Assembly: GCA_014359475.1 (NCBI GenBank)
Contig: JACIZI010000012.1
Location: 24,768-88,767 of the forward strand
Reading direction: 5' to 3'
Source of the DNA: Marinobacter sp.
GTDB lineage: Bacteria; Pseudomonadota; Gammaproteobacteria; Pseudomonadales; Oleiphilaceae
DNA length: 64,000 nucleotides
The first letter of the stretch is position 1; the number at the start of each line of letters is the position of its first letter. Made by a program: the position numbers and the translations under genes. Below are positions 38,789 to 48,761 of this stretch, in pieces. The notes under the pieces were generated by a model that was not told the origin of the DNA, made no database searches, and was given only the letters and a program-made list of their open reading frames with translations.

Positions 38789-40075
38789 TTGAACGAGACA
38801 TCGCTTACCGCGCTGTTCATTCTTCTGGTCGGCCTCATTCTACTCTCCGGCTTCTTCTCCAGCTCCGAAACCGGCATGATGTCACTGAACCGTTATCGCC
38901 TGAAGCACATGGCAAAAACGGGTCACAAGGGCGCGCGCCGGGCCCACAACCTGCTCAAACGTACCGACCAGCTGATCGGCGTTATTCTGATCGGCAACAA
39001 CTTCGTAAACATCTTCGCCTCGTCCATCGCCACGGTGATCGCGATCCGGCTCTGGGGCGATGCCGGAATTGCCATCGCCACCCTGCTACTAACCCTGGTG
39101 ATTCTGATTTTTGCCGAGGTCACACCGAAAACCCTGGCGGCACTGTTCCCGGAAAAAATCGCCTTTCCGGCCAGCTATGTGCTTGGGCCACTGCTGAAAA
39201 TCCTCTATCCGGCGGTATGGGCGGTCAACCTGTTCACCAGCCTGATACTCTGGGTTATCCGGGTATCCCCGAAAGACGCGGCTTCTGATCACCTGAGCCG
39301 GGAGGAGCTGAGAACACTGGTCAACGAAGCCGGTGCCCTGATCCCCTCCAAACACAAGGACATGCTGGTCAGCATCCTCGACCTGGAGAAGGTCACCGTG
39401 AACGATATCATGGTCCCCCGCAACGAAGTGGTGGGAATCGACCTGGACGACGACATTGATACCATCCTGCGTCAGCTGCGTAGCAGCCAACACACGCGAC
39501 TACCGGTGTTCAAGGGTGACATAAACAACATCCGGGGCGTGCTGCATCTGCGCAACAGCTCCAAACTGCTGCAACAGACTGAGGTTAACAAGGCGATGCT
39601 GATGCAGCTCGTCCGGGAACCATACTTCGTGCCGGAAAGCACCCCCCTGAACACCCAGCTGATCAACTTCCAGAAGGCCAAACGCCGCTTTGGCATCGTG
39701 GTTGACGAGTACGGCGATGTACTGGGCATTGCAACCCTGGAAGACATACTGGAAGAGATTGTCGGGGAGTTCACCACCGACTATGCTGCCACCAGCCCCG
39801 ATATCATCCCTCAGGACGACGGCACCTACATCATTGACGGCTCGACAGCGGTGCGCACCATCAACAAGACCCTGAACTGGAAACTGCCCACCGATGGCCC
39901 CAAAACCCTCAACGGACTGATTACCGAAACCCTGGAAAACATTCCGGAAACCAACGTCTGCCTGAAAGTAGCCAACCTTCGTGTAGAAGTACTCCAGATC
40001 AAGGACAACGTGGTTAAAGCCGCGATTGTACACCCACCCAGGCGGAAAGAACGGAAGCGACGGCCGGAAGCGTAA
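38789..40075 (+). CDS. corB: CNNM/CorB (HlyC/CorC) family transporter
   Basis: 428 aa from a TTG at 38789 with AAGGA 8 nt upstream. The N-terminal DUF21/CNNM membrane domain (about 5-185) has FFSSSETGMMSLNRYRLKHM and NNFVNIFASSIATVIA. Two CBS domains (about 205-325, starting VNDIMVPRNEVVGID; VVDEYGDVLGIATLEDILEE) are followed by a CorC_HlyC transporter-associated domain (about 340-420). The family is linked to magnesium and cobalt efflux or resistance. It follows ypjD by 71 bp; start choice depends on the non-ATG codon. Confidence 0.88.
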   Translation: MNETSLTALFILLVGLILLSGFFSSSETGMMSLNRYRLKHMAKTGHKGARRAHNLLKRTDQLIGVILIGNNFVNIFASSIATVIAIRLWGDAGIAIATLLLTLVILIFAEVTPKTLAALFPEKIAFPASYVLGPLLKILYPAVWAVNLFTSLILWVIRVSPKDAASDHLSREELRTLVNEAGALIPSKHKDMLVSILDLEKVTVNDIMVPRNEVVGIDLDDDIDTILRQLRSSQHTRLPVFKGDINNIRGVLHLRNSSKLLQQTEVNKAMLMQLVREPYFVPESTPLNTQLINFQKAKRRFGIVVDEYGDVLGIATLEDILEEIVGEFTTDYAATSPDIIPQDDGTYIIDGSTAVRTINKTLNWKLPTDGPKTLNGLITETLENIPETNVCLKVANLRVEVLQIKDNVVKAAIVHPPRRKERKRRPEA

Positions 40076-40197
40076 AAACACCAGGTCACAAGAGCCACGA
40101 CGCGGCTGCCCTTGTAATTTTTTGTAAAAGAACGAAAGGGTGAGTGCGAGCACCTGTTACTGTGTGTAGAATCGGGACGAGAAAGGTTCTAAAAACC

Positions 40198-40211
40198 AAG
40201 GAGCCTCTGAT
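40198..40211 (+). repeat. Second copy of the AAGGAGCCTCTGAT motif
   Basis: The 14-nt sequence AAGGAGCCTCTGAT recurs here, 65 nt upstream of the DUF1631 start. It follows a TAGAAT -10-like element near 40168, much as the first copy follows TATAAC upstream of the HDOD gene. Only the left arm is present; the hairpin partner seen at 23197-23209 is absent. Confidence 0.4.
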
Positions 40212-40276
40212 CAATGAAAAGCAGAACTTGCAGGCTCGGTCATGTATCCGGTTGAGGCGTAAACAGGAGTCAGGCC

Positions 40277-42526
40277 ATGAACAAGCAATCCGGCATACAT
40301 TATCTCCGACAGCATCAGGCGGGCACAGGCAAGGAAACCGGCAGCACCGCTGCGGTCCCCGGGGAAGCAGCCCGGATCCGGGACACCGTGGTGGCCGGGC
40401 TTGGAGATCTTCTTCAAGGCGCGTTCGACGCAGTCGATGACTCGCTGTTCGAGCTGGCCAACAATGCCCGCAGTAACAACGAACAGAACCGTTACTTCGA
40501 GGCAATGCGGGAAATCCGCATCAAACGCAAAGGCGTGGAACGACATTTCCAGGGCGCCGTCAGCCAGCTGTTCGCCAATCCACCACACAGCAACCAGAAG
40601 CCGGATTCGGAATCTTTCGCGACCCGGACATCTGCCGACCCCCTGACGCTGGTACAGAATGACGACCTGGAAGAGCAGGTCGCCCTCAACGCCATGATTT
40701 CCAAGGCCAAGGCTCACTTCCAGGGGCCCCTGATCCAGTTACAGGCCAGGTTCAGCCAGGTCTATCCGGGAGCCGGCGAGGAATCACCGGTCAACCCGAT
40801 GGCGCCGGAACACCTGTGCAGTGCCTTTGTTGAAGCCATTCAGGCCCTGGACATCCAGATCCGCGAACGCCTCATCCTGCTAAAGCAGTTCGACCGTTAC
40901 GTGGTTTCCAATCTCGGCATGCTGCTTGATGAAGCTAACAGAATTCTGGTGCAGGCCGGCATTATTCCCAACTTCCGCTACCACGGGAAGTCACGCACCG
41001 GGCACAGCAAAGCGGCCAGCAAACAGGGCCAGACCGCCACCGGAGATCAGCAAGCCGGCCAACAGACCGGAACCGAAAGCACCGCTGCCGGCGACCATGC
41101 ACTGCTCGAGCAGGTTCACCAGATGCTGGCAATGCAAAGGACCGACGCCGGCCTGCCGCCCCGCTCTGCCAACCAGAACCTGCATCTCATAGGGGGCGCA
41201 GAGCTGGCGAGTCTGCTCAGCCAACTACCCCAGACACCAACGAGTGACCAAACGGGCCATGGCAATCTGAGCGAAGGCAGCCCGGAGGTCATCGACCTGC
41301 GCGCAGTGGTTGAACAACTGCTCAACCAGCACCCACCGGAAAATGGCAAAAAACCGGCCCTGAACGAAATGGACGAGGACCTGATCAACCTCGTATCCAT
41401 GCTGTTCGAATTCATCCTGGACGATTACAACCTCTCGGCACCGGTTCAGGTGCTGATCAGCCGGCTGCAGATACCGATCCTCAAGGTGGTCATCCGCGAC
41501 CGCAGCTTCTTCAGCAACGCCAGCCATCCGGCCCGGCGGCTGCTGAACTCCCTCGCCAAGGCCGGCATTGGCTGGAGCGATGCGGACGAAAAAACCCGTG
41601 ACCGGCTCTACGAGCAGATCCACGCCACGGTTGCGCGCATTCTGAACGAGTTCGACAACGACATCTCCCTGTTCGAAACGCTTTGCGGGGAGTTCGACCA
41701 GTTTCTGGCCCGGGAAAACCGCAAGTCCTCACTGGTGGAGCAGCGCACCCGTGAATCCGAGCGGGGCCGCATCAAGTCCCAGTTGGCCCAGGAAGCCGTT
41801 GATCGCATCCTTCAGGAGAAACTGGCCAGGCACAAACTGCCGGAATCAGTACGCAACATCCTGATCAATGGCTGGAGCCGGGTCATGTTCCTGTCCTACT
41901 TGCGCAACGATGTGGAGCAGCGCTGGAACCAGAGTGTAAGGGTGGTAGACGATCTGATCTGGTGCCTGCACCCGCGCTTCGACGACGAAGAACGGGACCA
42001 GTGGGTGAAAGTTGTTCCCAACCTTTTGAAAATCCTGCGGGCGGGCCTGGAAGAAGTTTCCTACAATTCCTCCCGGCTGGACGAGATGATGTCCGACCTG
42101 AAGCACGAACTGACCCGGTCTTTCCGCGCCAACGCACAGGCTGAGGCCTGCGAGGAGCCTGAGCCGGCCAGCGAACCGGAGCTGACCACAGCTGGAAGTT
42201 ACAAGACAGCCGTGGAACGCCAGCAGGAGCTTGAGGATGCAGCGATCTCAGAGTATGTGTCACAAATCGACAGCATCGAAGTCGGCCACTGGGTAGAGTT
42301 CAACCTGGTTAACGGCACCCGGTTCCGCTGCAAACTTTCCGCGGTCATCGAAGAGGCGGACTGCTTTGTATTCGTGAACCGGATGGGCCTCAAGGTGATC
42401 GAGAAAACCCGCATCGAGCTGGCGCACGAAATGCGTCGGGGCCGCCTGACGGTATTGGACCAGGGAGCCCTGATCGACCGTGCCATGGATGCGGTGGTTG
42501 GCAGCTTGCGACGCAAGGCCGGATAA
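40277..42526 (+). CDS. DUF1631 protein
   Basis: 749 aa, mostly alpha-helical and charged. The DUF1631 core is recognisable from RDTVVAGLGDLLQGAFDAVD through LISRLQIPILKVVIRDRSFF, HPARRLLNSLAKAGIGW and LVEQRTRESERGRIKSQLAQ. The C-terminal roughly 90 residues (VGHWVEFNLVNGTRFRCKLS) resemble a small beta-barrel, PilZ-like by eye; this is an inference. In Pseudomonas, DUF1631 proteins have been linked to c-di-GMP-dependent signalling (I recall this without a citation). Stand-alone transcription unit. Confidence 0.8.
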   Translation: MNKQSGIHYLRQHQAGTGKETGSTAAVPGEAARIRDTVVAGLGDLLQGAFDAVDDSLFELANNARSNNEQNRYFEAMREIRIKRKGVERHFQGAVSQLFANPPHSNQKPDSESFATRTSADPLTLVQNDDLEEQVALNAMISKAKAHFQGPLIQLQARFSQVYPGAGEESPVNPMAPEHLCSAFVEAIQALDIQIRERLILLKQFDRYVVSNLGMLLDEANRILVQAGIIPNFRYHGKSRTGHSKAASKQGQTATGDQQAGQQTGTESTAAGDHALLEQVHQMLAMQRTDAGLPPRSANQNLHLIGGAELASLLSQLPQTPTSDQTGHGNLSEGSPEVIDLRAVVEQLLNQHPPENGKKPALNEMDEDLINLVSMLFEFILDDYNLSAPVQVLISRLQIPILKVVIRDRSFFSNASHPARRLLNSLAKAGIGWSDADEKTRDRLYEQIHATVARILNEFDNDISLFETLCGEFDQFLARENRKSSLVEQRTRESERGRIKSQLAQEAVDRILQEKLARHKLPESVRNILINGWSRVMFLSYLRNDVEQRWNQSVRVVDDLIWCLHPRFDDEERDQWVKVVPNLLKILRAGLEEVSYNSSRLDEMMSDLKHELTRSFRANAQAEACEEPEPASEPELTTAGSYKTAVERQQELEDAAISEYVSQIDSIEVGHWVEFNLVNGTRFRCKLSAVIEEADCFVFVNRMGLKVIEKTRIELAHEMRRGRLTVLDQGALIDRAMDAVVGSLRRKAG

Positions 42527-42658
42527 GAATGAACCCCGGGTGACACCGGGGGGGGCAGCCCTCACCCGGAACCAGCCCGCAACAACGGCGGGAGCGTTAC
42601 CGGGGCAACCTGAAGTTTTCCCGGTACGCCTGTGAAGCAGGCAAAAAACGCTCAGAGA

Positions 42659-42985
42659 TCAGGCTTCTGCCTGCTTGGCTGCCTCCTTCACCGCTTTTTC
42701 AAGCTCGCCATTCTCGGACATTTCCATAATGATATCGCAGCCGCCAACCAGCTCACCATTGATGTAAAGCTGCGGATAGGTAGGCCAGCTGGAGTAAAGC
42801 TTCAAAGCTTCCCTCAGCTCCTGGTTGTCCAGAATATTCACAAACGCAAAACGCTCACCACAAGACATCAGCGCCTGGACTGTGCGGGCTGAAAAACCGC
42901 ACTGGGGAGCCTGAGGTGTACCTTTCATGTACAGCAGGATGGGGTTTTCCTCGAGCTGACTCTTGATCGTTTCATTAATATCCAT
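42659..42985 (-). CDS. grxD: Monothiol glutaredoxin Grx4 family
   Basis: 108 aa from the ATG at 42985 with GAGGT about 8 nt upstream. Active site CGFS in PQCGFSARTVQAL; the WPTYPQLYINGELVGGCDII motif binds glutathione. It carries [2Fe-2S] clusters and transfers them with BolA-type partners. Single gene; 132 bp of non-coding sequence with a GC-rich hairpin separates it from the DUF1631 gene. Confidence 0.96.
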   Translation of the reverse strand: MDINETIKSQLEENPILLYMKGTPQAPQCGFSARTVQALMSCGERFAFVNILDNQELREALKLYSSWPTYPQLYINGELVGGCDIIMEMSENGELEKAVKEAAKQAEA

Positions 42986-43106
42986 CAACAGATACCTCAA
43001 ATCAGTAAATAGCCGTTACCTGACGGTTGTTGTCAGATATTGTACACGGGAGCCGCCAGACGCACCAAACCGTAATCCGTAACATTGTCATCCCTGCCCT
43101 GAGTCG

Positions 43107-43274
43107 TTAGCAGCCTGTCGGACTTAAGCAATCGTCGCGAGCAAGGTGAGAAAGCGAGCGCAGATTTTCCGGATTTTGAGGCGCATAGTGGTTCTATGCA
43201 ACGAAAAAGCCGGGAAATATGAGCCGTTTTCCCACCGGCGCAGCAGATTAGCCTTAAGTCCGACAGGCTGCTAA
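43107..43274. mobile_element. MITE-like 168-bp inverted-repeat element
   Basis: Perfect 22-bp terminal inverted repeats (TTAGCAGCCTGTCGGACTTAAG at 43107-43128 read in two parts: TTAGCAGCCTG then TCGGACTTAAG; its complement at 43253-43274). The interior is itself symmetrical: GCATAG (43183-43188) and CTATGC (43194-43199) around a 5-nt loop, flanked by TTTCCGG and CCGGGAAA. No coding capacity. The ends allow a TA target duplication (each end carries TA), which would fit an IS630/mariner-type mobiliser, but this is a guess. It lies between grxD and argF, 52 bp before argF. Confidence 0.7.
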
Positions 43275-43326
43275 ACTTTGTTCCCTGTCCCCGCAGGCAG
43301 AACCCACCCGCTCCTCGTTTACTGTA

Positions 43327-44253
43327 ATGGCCCATAAAATGGCAGCAAGACATTTTCTGACCCTCAATGACCTGTCCGGCGATGAGCTGGAACACCTGCT
43401 GGACCACGCATCCGGCCTGCGGCAGTCCTGGCAGCGCGGCGAAACCCGGGACACCCTGAAAAACCGGGTGCTGGCGATGATTTTCGAGAAATCGTCCACC
43501 CGTACACGAGTATCCTTTGAGGCAGGCATGGCTCAACTGGGCGGATCCGCCCTGTTTCTTTCCTCACGGGACACTCAGCTGGGCCGGGGCGAGCCCATTG
43601 AGGACTCCGCCATTGTCATCTCCAGCATGGTCGACGCGGTGATGATCCGCACCTTTGCCCATAAGACGGTGGAAACCTTTGCTGCCGCGTCCTCAAAGCC
43701 GGTCATCAACGCACTGACTGATGATTTTCATCCCTGTCAGTTGCTGGCTGACATGCAGACCTGGCGCGAACACCGGGGCAGCATCCGGGGCGCAACGGTG
43801 ACCTGGATCGGCGACGGCAACAACATGTGCAACTCCTACATCAATGCCGCCAGCCAGTTCGGTTTTAACCTGCGGATTGCCTGTCCCGAGGGCTATGAGC
43901 CCCCGTCGGAACTGACAGAGCGGCACAAGACTCTGGTAGAGATTGTGCGCGACCCGGTGGAAGCCGCAAAAGGTGCCAACCTGCTGGTCACCGATGTATG
44001 GGCCTCCATGGGGCAGGAAGATGAGCAGAATGCACGCATAAAAGCCTTCCGGAATTACCAGATTAACCCCTCGCTGATGCAGGTGGCTGACCGGGATGCC
44101 CTGTTCATGCACTGCCTGCCCGCTCACCGGGGCGAAGAGGTTTCCGAAGACATGCTGGAGCACCCCGCCTCAGTGGTCTGGCAGGAGGCCGAGAACCGCC
44201 TGCACGCACAAAAGGCGCTGCTGGAATTTCTCATCACCGGGCAACTGGACTGA
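43327..44253 (+). CDS. argF: Ornithine carbamoyltransferase
   Basis: 308 aa from the ATG at 43327; an ATG at 43339 ([12 protein letters not shown]) better matches Pseudomonas ArgF starts, and neither has a clear ribosome site. Carbamoyl-phosphate motif [21 protein letters not shown], the ornithine-side [13 protein letters not shown] and [10 protein letters not shown]. It makes citrulline in arginine synthesis. Preceded by the MITE-like element and followed 6 bp later by an ABC ATPase. Confidence 0.96.
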   Translation: MAHKMAARHFLTLNDLSGDELEHLLDHASGLRQSWQRGETRDTLKNRVLAMIFEKSSTRTRVSFEAGMAQLGGSALFLSSRDTQLGRGEPIEDSAIVISSMVDAVMIRTFAHKTVETFAAASSKPVINALTDDFHPCQLLADMQTWREHRGSIRGATVTWIGDGNNMCNSYINAASQFGFNLRIACPEGYEPPSELTERHKTLVEIVRDPVEAAKGANLLVTDVWASMGQEDEQNARIKAFRNYQINPSLMQVADRDALFMHCLPAHRGEEVSEDMLEHPASVVWQEAENRLHAQKALLEFLITGQLD

Positions 44254-44259
44254 ACCCGT

Positions 44260-45351
44260 ATGTCACCACTTGCCCGCCAGAGCCGGGAATGGCTACTGGA
44301 AGTCATCAACCTGTCCTGTGGCTATGGCGGACCCGCCGTGGTCAGGGATGTGAATTTTTCCCTGGCTCATGGAGACATCGGCTGCCTGCTGGGACCCAGC
44401 GGCTGTGGCAAAAGCACCATTCTGAGGGCCCTGGCCGGCTTTATCGGTGTCAGCGTTGGTGAAATCCTGCTGGAGGGCAGCCCGATCAGCCTGCCCGGCA
44501 AGACCCTCCAGCCGGAAAAGCGCAGGATCGGCATGGTATTCCAGGACTATGCGCTGTTCCCCCACCTGACCGTCGCAGACAACGTCGGTTTCGGTCTTCG
44601 CAAACAAAACCGTCGTAAGCGCCGTGAAAAGGTGACAGAGCTGCTCGACCTGGTGCACCTGAGCGATCTCGGCGACCAGTACCCGCACCAACTGTCCGGA
44701 GGCCAGCAACAGCGAGTCGCCCTGGCCCGGGCACTGGCGCCGGAGCCCACGCTTATCCTACTGGACGAGCCCTTTTCCAATCTCGACAGCGACCTGCGCC
44801 GCCGCCTCAGCCTGGATGTGCGGAACATACTCAAAACCCTGGGCATCAGCGCCATCCTGGTCACCCATGACCAGCAGGAGGCCTTTGCCATGTGCGATCA
44901 AGTGGCGGTTCTGCGGGCCGGCGAAGTACAGCAGTGGGATGTACCCTACAACCTGTACCACGAACCTGCCAATCGGTTTGTTGCGGGCTTCGTCGGACAG
45001 GGTGGGTTTATTCCCGGCAAGGCACTCCACCCTGACTGCATAGAGTCAGAACTCGGGGTGATACGGGGCAACCGCGCCTATCCCTGGCAGCCCGGGACTT
45101 TGCTGGATGTGCTGATCCGCCCGGACGACATCGTCTATGACGAGGCGTCCCCGCTGCGACCCAAAGTGGTGGAAAAAACCTTCGCCGGCACGTCCACGCT
45201 GTACCGGTTCCGACTCTCCGAGAACACCGAGTTTGAGGCGCTGTTCCGAAGCCACCTGGATTTTCATATCGGCGAAGCGGTGCCGGTCAGGGTGGAGGCC
45301 GATCACCTGATCGCCTTCGAGCGGCCCGGTTCACACTATTGCATCAAGTGA
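44260..45351 (+). CDS. ABC transporter ATP-binding protein, FbpC/PotA-like, with TOBE domain
   Basis: 363 aa. Walker [10 protein letters not shown] (about 46-54), Q-loop [12 protein letters not shown], signature [17 protein letters not shown], Walker [11 protein letters not shown], switch [12 protein letters not shown]-terminal TOBE-like domain (about 285-358) contains [14 protein letters not shown]. This is the layout of ferric-iron (FbpC) or polyamine importer ATPases. No permease or binding protein lies nearby, so the substrate cannot be named and the ATPase probably serves components encoded elsewhere. It starts 6 bp after argF; its end overlaps the convergent kinase gene by 21 bp. Confidence 0.85.
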   Translation: MSPLARQSREWLLEVINLSCGYGGPAVVRDVNFSLAHGDIGCLLGPSGCGKSTILRALAGFIGVSVGEILLEGSPISLPGKTLQPEKRRIGMVFQDYALFPHLTVADNVGFGLRKQNRRKRREKVTELLDLVHLSDLGDQYPHQLSGGQQQRVALARALAPEPTLILLDEPFSNLDSDLRRRLSLDVRNILKTLGISAILVTHDQQEAFAMCDQVAVLRAGEVQQWDVPYNLYHEPANRFVAGFVGQGGFIPGKALHPDCIESELGVIRGNRAYPWQPGTLLDVLIRPDDIVYDEASPLRPKVVEKTFAGTSTLYRFRLSENTEFEALFRSHLDFHIGEAVPVRVEADHLIAFERPGSHYCIK

Positions 45352-46902
45352 CTTTTTACGGGGCCATACCAGGCTGAACTTCGCACCACCGAGCGCCTCA
45401 CTGCGACCGACAAAGGCCTGGCCGCCATGCCAGTACAGTATCCGGCGCACGATGGACAACCCGAGACCATAACCACCGGAAGTGCGGGTCCGACTGTCAT
45501 CCAGCCGGGCAAAGGCGGTAAATACCTTTTCCCAGTCTTCCTCGGGAATTCCCGGGCCATCGTCTTCCACATCCACCCGGCAATTATCCTCATCGATATG
45601 GCACACCACTCTCACATGGCTATGGGCGTAACGACCCGCATTGCCCACCAGGTTCTGGATAGCCCGGTGAATGTAACGCGGCTCGATATCCGAGAGGCTC
45701 CAGTATTCGGTTTCCTCACCGATCAACGCCTCGATGACCAGATCCTGGCGGACACGCTGCTGCTCTCCCACCACCTGGCGCACGATGTCGGTAACAGAGG
45801 TTTCCGTCAATGAAAATACCGGGCCACCCTGTTCGAGACGGGCATACGTCAGAATCTCGTCAATCAGTTCGTCCAGTTCCTGGATGTCGCCGTCAATACC
45901 ATCCAGCTGCCTCTGCAGCGTATCCTGATCCTCACAGCCCTCCAGCATCTGCACCCCGAAGCGAATCCGGGCCACCGGCGTGCGCAACTCATGGGATACG
46001 GCATGAATCATTTCCTGCTGCACCCCGACCAGCCTCTGGATGTGTTCAGCCATGCTGTTGAAAGAGCCCGCCAGCCGGGACACCAGAGTGCTGTCACCGG
46101 CCTCTACCCGGGCACCCAGCTCGCCGCGGGCAATCCGTACCGCCACCGACTCCACCGAGCGCAAGCTGTGATCCACCTCTCTCATCGCCAGGAACAAAGC
46201 CAGAGCCAGCACACTGCCAGATACCAGCACCATAAGGAAAACCACCGGCAGGCTCCAGACACTGAACGGCGGCGGCATCTGCAGGTTCACCAGCTTGCCA
46301 TCAGACAAACGCAATACAACATTAGCCTGGCCACTCGCCTTGCGGTAAAGGGCAAGCCGGCCATCAGCGACCCGCCCAAGCACCTCCTCCGGCGGAAGCT
46401 GGGACTGATCCTCTATGGGCTCAACCCACAATTCCAACCGTGCCGACAACTGCTCCATTGCCTCAAGACGGGTCTCCGGGTTCATGCCGTCAAGGTGCCA
46501 CCAGACGATCAGCGCAACGGCTTCGGAAACGTCCCGGTAGGTATCCCTGACGCTCAGGCTGAGCACTTCACCGCGCTGATCGAGCACCAGAAGCCGACGA
46601 CCATCACTGCCGGGCAGGGCAACCACCTGTCCGTACTCCAGCCGTTCGCGAACAAGCCGTGGCAGATCTGATTGCTCCAGCGCAAAACGGCGAAAATCGT
46701 AGAGTGAATCAAGCCAATGGTAATAGCTGGCCGGTTCCGGAATCTCCGCCAGCCAGCGCATCAGGGGTTCGGGGTAACGCTCCTGCCAGGCCTTTTCGCG
46801 CACCGAATTAAGCCCCCAGAAGAGCGTCAGACAAAGCATCAGCACAAGCAGAGTCAGGCCAGCCAGGCGGGCATAAAGCTTGAGGAAAAACTTGGGGGGC
46901 AT
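45331..46902 (-). CDS. Sensor histidine kinase, RstB-like
   Basis: 523 aa from the ATG at 46902; an in-frame TTG at 46923 is the alternative. TM1 about 10-30, a periplasmic domain about 31-214, TM2 about 215-238, HAMP about 238-292, HisKA with H304 (VSHELRTPVARI), HATPase with NLVGNAGRYA, VEDDGPGIPEED and GGYGLGLSIVRR. Overall similar to RstB. The signal is unknown. It follows its response regulator by 58 bp and converges on the ABC ATPase gene. Confidence 0.88.
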   Translation of the reverse strand: MPPKFFLKLYARLAGLTLLVLMLCLTLFWGLNSVREKAWQERYPEPLMRWLAEIPEPASYYHWLDSLYDFRRFALEQSDLPRLVRERLEYGQVVALPGSDGRRLLVLDQRGEVLSLSVRDTYRDVSEAVALIVWWHLDGMNPETRLEAMEQLSARLELWVEPIEDQSQLPPEEVLGRVADGRLALYRKASGQANVVLRLSDGKLVNLQMPPPFSVWSLPVVFLMVLVSGSVLALALFLAMREVDHSLRSVESVAVRIARGELGARVEAGDSTLVSRLAGSFNSMAEHIQRLVGVQQEMIHAVSHELRTPVARIRFGVQMLEGCEDQDTLQRQLDGIDGDIQELDELIDEILTYARLEQGGPVFSLTETSVTDIVRQVVGEQQRVRQDLVIEALIGEETEYWSLSDIEPRYIHRAIQNLVGNAGRYAHSHVRVVCHIDEDNCRVDVEDDGPGIPEEDWEKVFTAFARLDDSRTRTSGGYGLGLSIVRRILYWHGGQAFVGRSEALGGAKFSLVWPRKKSLDAIV

Positions 46903-46960
46903 GGCATCAAACCTGGCCAGCAACGCCAGCGGAGGTTCGCCGGCGCCAGAGAGTGGAGTG

Positions 46961-47698
46961 TCAGGCTTCCTTCACAAACAGGTAGCCCTTGCTGCGAACC
47001 GTCTTGATTCGCCGCGGATGAACCGGGTCATCGCCAATTTTCGGCCGGATCCTGGACACCCGCACATCAATCGAACGATCCTGGCCATCGTACTCGATGC
47101 CTCGCAGTGCGGTGAAGATCTCTTCCCGGCTAAGCACCCGGCCAGCATTGCTGGCAAGAAGCCACAACAGGTCGAATTCGGCACTGGTCAGATCAATGCT
47201 GCCATCATTCAGCCAGGCCTCGCGCATGGAGCGATCCACCACCAGGTCATTGAACTGCAGGCGCACCGGCTCTTCGCCAGCGCCTTCGTCCTTGCCATTC
47301 TGGCCATTCTCTCCCACCCGGCGCAACAGGGCGCGGATACGGGCGAGCAGCACTCTGGGCTTGACTGGTTTGCCAATGTAGTCGTCCGCACCCATTTCCA
47401 GGCCCAGCACCTGGTCAAGATCGTCGGTACGGGCCGTCAGCATGATCACCGGGCCCTGGTAGAAAGGCCGGATACGACGACAGATGGAAAGGCCATCTTC
47501 ACCGGGCAACATCAAATCCAGCACCACCAGATCCGGATTCTCGGCCTTGATCCGGTCGACAGCCCGGCCACCGTGTGTTTCCAGGCTGACAACCAGCCCG
47601 TTGCTTTCAAGGTACTCACGGGTCAGCTCTGCCAGCCGCTCGTCATCCTCTACGATCAGAATTCGCCAACTCTCGTTTGTCTGTTCCACGACGTCCAT
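46961..47698 (-). CDS. OmpR-family response regulator, RstA-like
   Basis: 245 aa. Receiver domain with acidic pair EDD (17-19 region), phospho-acceptor D61 (LVVLDLMLPGEDG) and the conserved Lys in YIGKPVKP. A linker rich in Gly, Asn and Glu (about 130-145) leads to a winged-helix DNA-binding domain (LTSAEFDLLWLLASNAGRVL, VSRIRPKIGDD). First gene of the two-gene system, divergent from olsB across 295 bp. That 295-bp stretch holds no gene I can see. Confidence 0.9.
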   Translation of the reverse strand: MDVVEQTNESWRILIVEDDERLAELTREYLESNGLVVSLETHGGRAVDRIKAENPDLVVLDLMLPGEDGLSICRRIRPFYQGPVIMLTARTDDLDQVLGLEMGADDYIGKPVKPRVLLARIRALLRRVGENGQNGKDEGAGEEPVRLQFNDLVVDRSMREAWLNDGSIDLTSAEFDLLWLLASNAGRVLSREEIFTALRGIEYDGQDRSIDVRVSRIRPKIGDDPVHPRRIKTVRSKGYLFVKEA

Positions 47699-47993
47699 CT
47701 CTGCTTGTGTTTTCCGGTTGTTATTCTATCCAGACCCGACTGCTTACCCGGCATCCGGGATTTTCAGAAAGCCCGCAGACTCTGCACAGACAATACCGTT
47801 AACTGCCTGTATCAGCAATTATACATGCTATTCAGAAATATACATTGATAAGCCCTGCCGTTACACCCCGTGACATTTCCCACGTCTACCGCATAACAGA
47901 GCTCTGTGTAACCAACCCTTCACCTGGTGGTCACCGGTCTGCAACAGGCCATTCATAGGATGGTCGTGGTACAGACACAAAGAGACCGGAATT

Positions 47994-48761
47994 ATGATCG
48001 CACAACCGCTTCAGAAGCAACGTAGCCCGCGGCAGCTGATTTCCCGCATTGCCAGCAGCCCGGAACAGATAGAGCAGGCTCAGAGGCTGCGCTTCCGGGT
48101 TTTCTCGGAGGAGTACGGAGCAGATCTGGGGGCTGAGGCCAACGGCAGGGACCAGGATGCGTTCGATCCCTGGTGCGATCACATGCTGGTGATTGACGAG
48201 GCCAGCGGTGAGCTGGCCGCCACAACCCGGATACTGCACCAGCGGCAGGCGGCACAGGCCGGAGGCTTCTATTCCGAAGGCGAATTTGATCTGGCCAATC
48301 TGCACCAGCTACCCGGCAATGTGGCAGAACTGGGGCGCACCTGCGTGCACCCGGACTACCGGAATGGCGCCACCCTGGCACTGCTCTGGGCCGAACTGGC
48401 CCGCTATCTGGTCACGCAGCAGGTGGACTACCTGATCGGTTGCGCCAGCATCAGCATGGCGGACGGCGGCCACAAGGCCTGGCGCATTGCCCGGCAACTG
48501 CAGCAAAAGCATCTCTGTGAAGAGAGCTGCCGGGTCACCCCGTTGCGCGCCCTGCCCCACCTGGCCAACCTGCCGGAAGACGCGTCCGCCACAGTCACCG
48601 TGCCGCCGCTGATTCGTACCTACATGCGCCTGGGAGCCAAAGTCTGCGGCGAGCCCTGTTGGGACCCGGATTTCCGCTGCGCCGATTTGCTGGTATTGCT
48701 CGAAGTCAGCGACCTCTCGGCCCGCTATAGCCGGCATTTTCTGAATCGGGGTGGACAATGA
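47994..48761 (+). CDS. olsB: L-ornithine N-alpha-acyltransferase (OlsB-like)
   Basis: 255 aa GNAT-fold protein. QRLRFRVFSEEYGADLG, the acidic DQDAFDPWCDHMLVID, ELGRTCVHPDYRNGATLALL and the IGCASISMAD segment match the OlsB family, which transfers a 3-hydroxyacyl chain from ACP to ornithine to form lyso-ornithine lipid. It overlaps the next gene, an acyltransferase of the expected OlsA type, by 4 bp (ATGA), which strongly supports the assignment. Ornithine lipids replace phospholipids in many bacteria when phosphate is scarce. Confidence 0.87.
   Translation: MIAQPLQKQRSPRQLISRIASSPEQIEQAQRLRFRVFSEEYGADLGAEANGRDQDAFDPWCDHMLVIDEASGELAATTRILHQRQAAQAGGFYSEGEFDLANLHQLPGNVAELGRTCVHPDYRNGATLALLWAELARYLVTQQVDYLIGCASISMADGGHKAWRIARQLQQKHLCEESCRVTPLRALPHLANLPEDASATVTVPPLIRTYMRLGAKVCGEPCWDPDFRCADLLVLLEVSDLSARYSRHFLNRGGQ

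Noticed and set aside
42534-42552. GC-rich hairpin (CCCCGG / CCGGGG) after the DUF1631 gene as a terminator
   Set aside because: No T run follows on either strand; left unannotated.
47857-47878. Possible Pho box upstream of olsB (ATGTCAC and TGTAACG on the minus strand)
   Set aside because: The half-sites are 10 bp apart, not 11, and point away from olsB.
47973-47987. A 15-nt match (AGACACAAAGAGACC) shared by the olsB upstream region and 52771-52785
   Set aside because: About one or two 15-nt matches are expected by chance in 64 kb, and no structure supports it.
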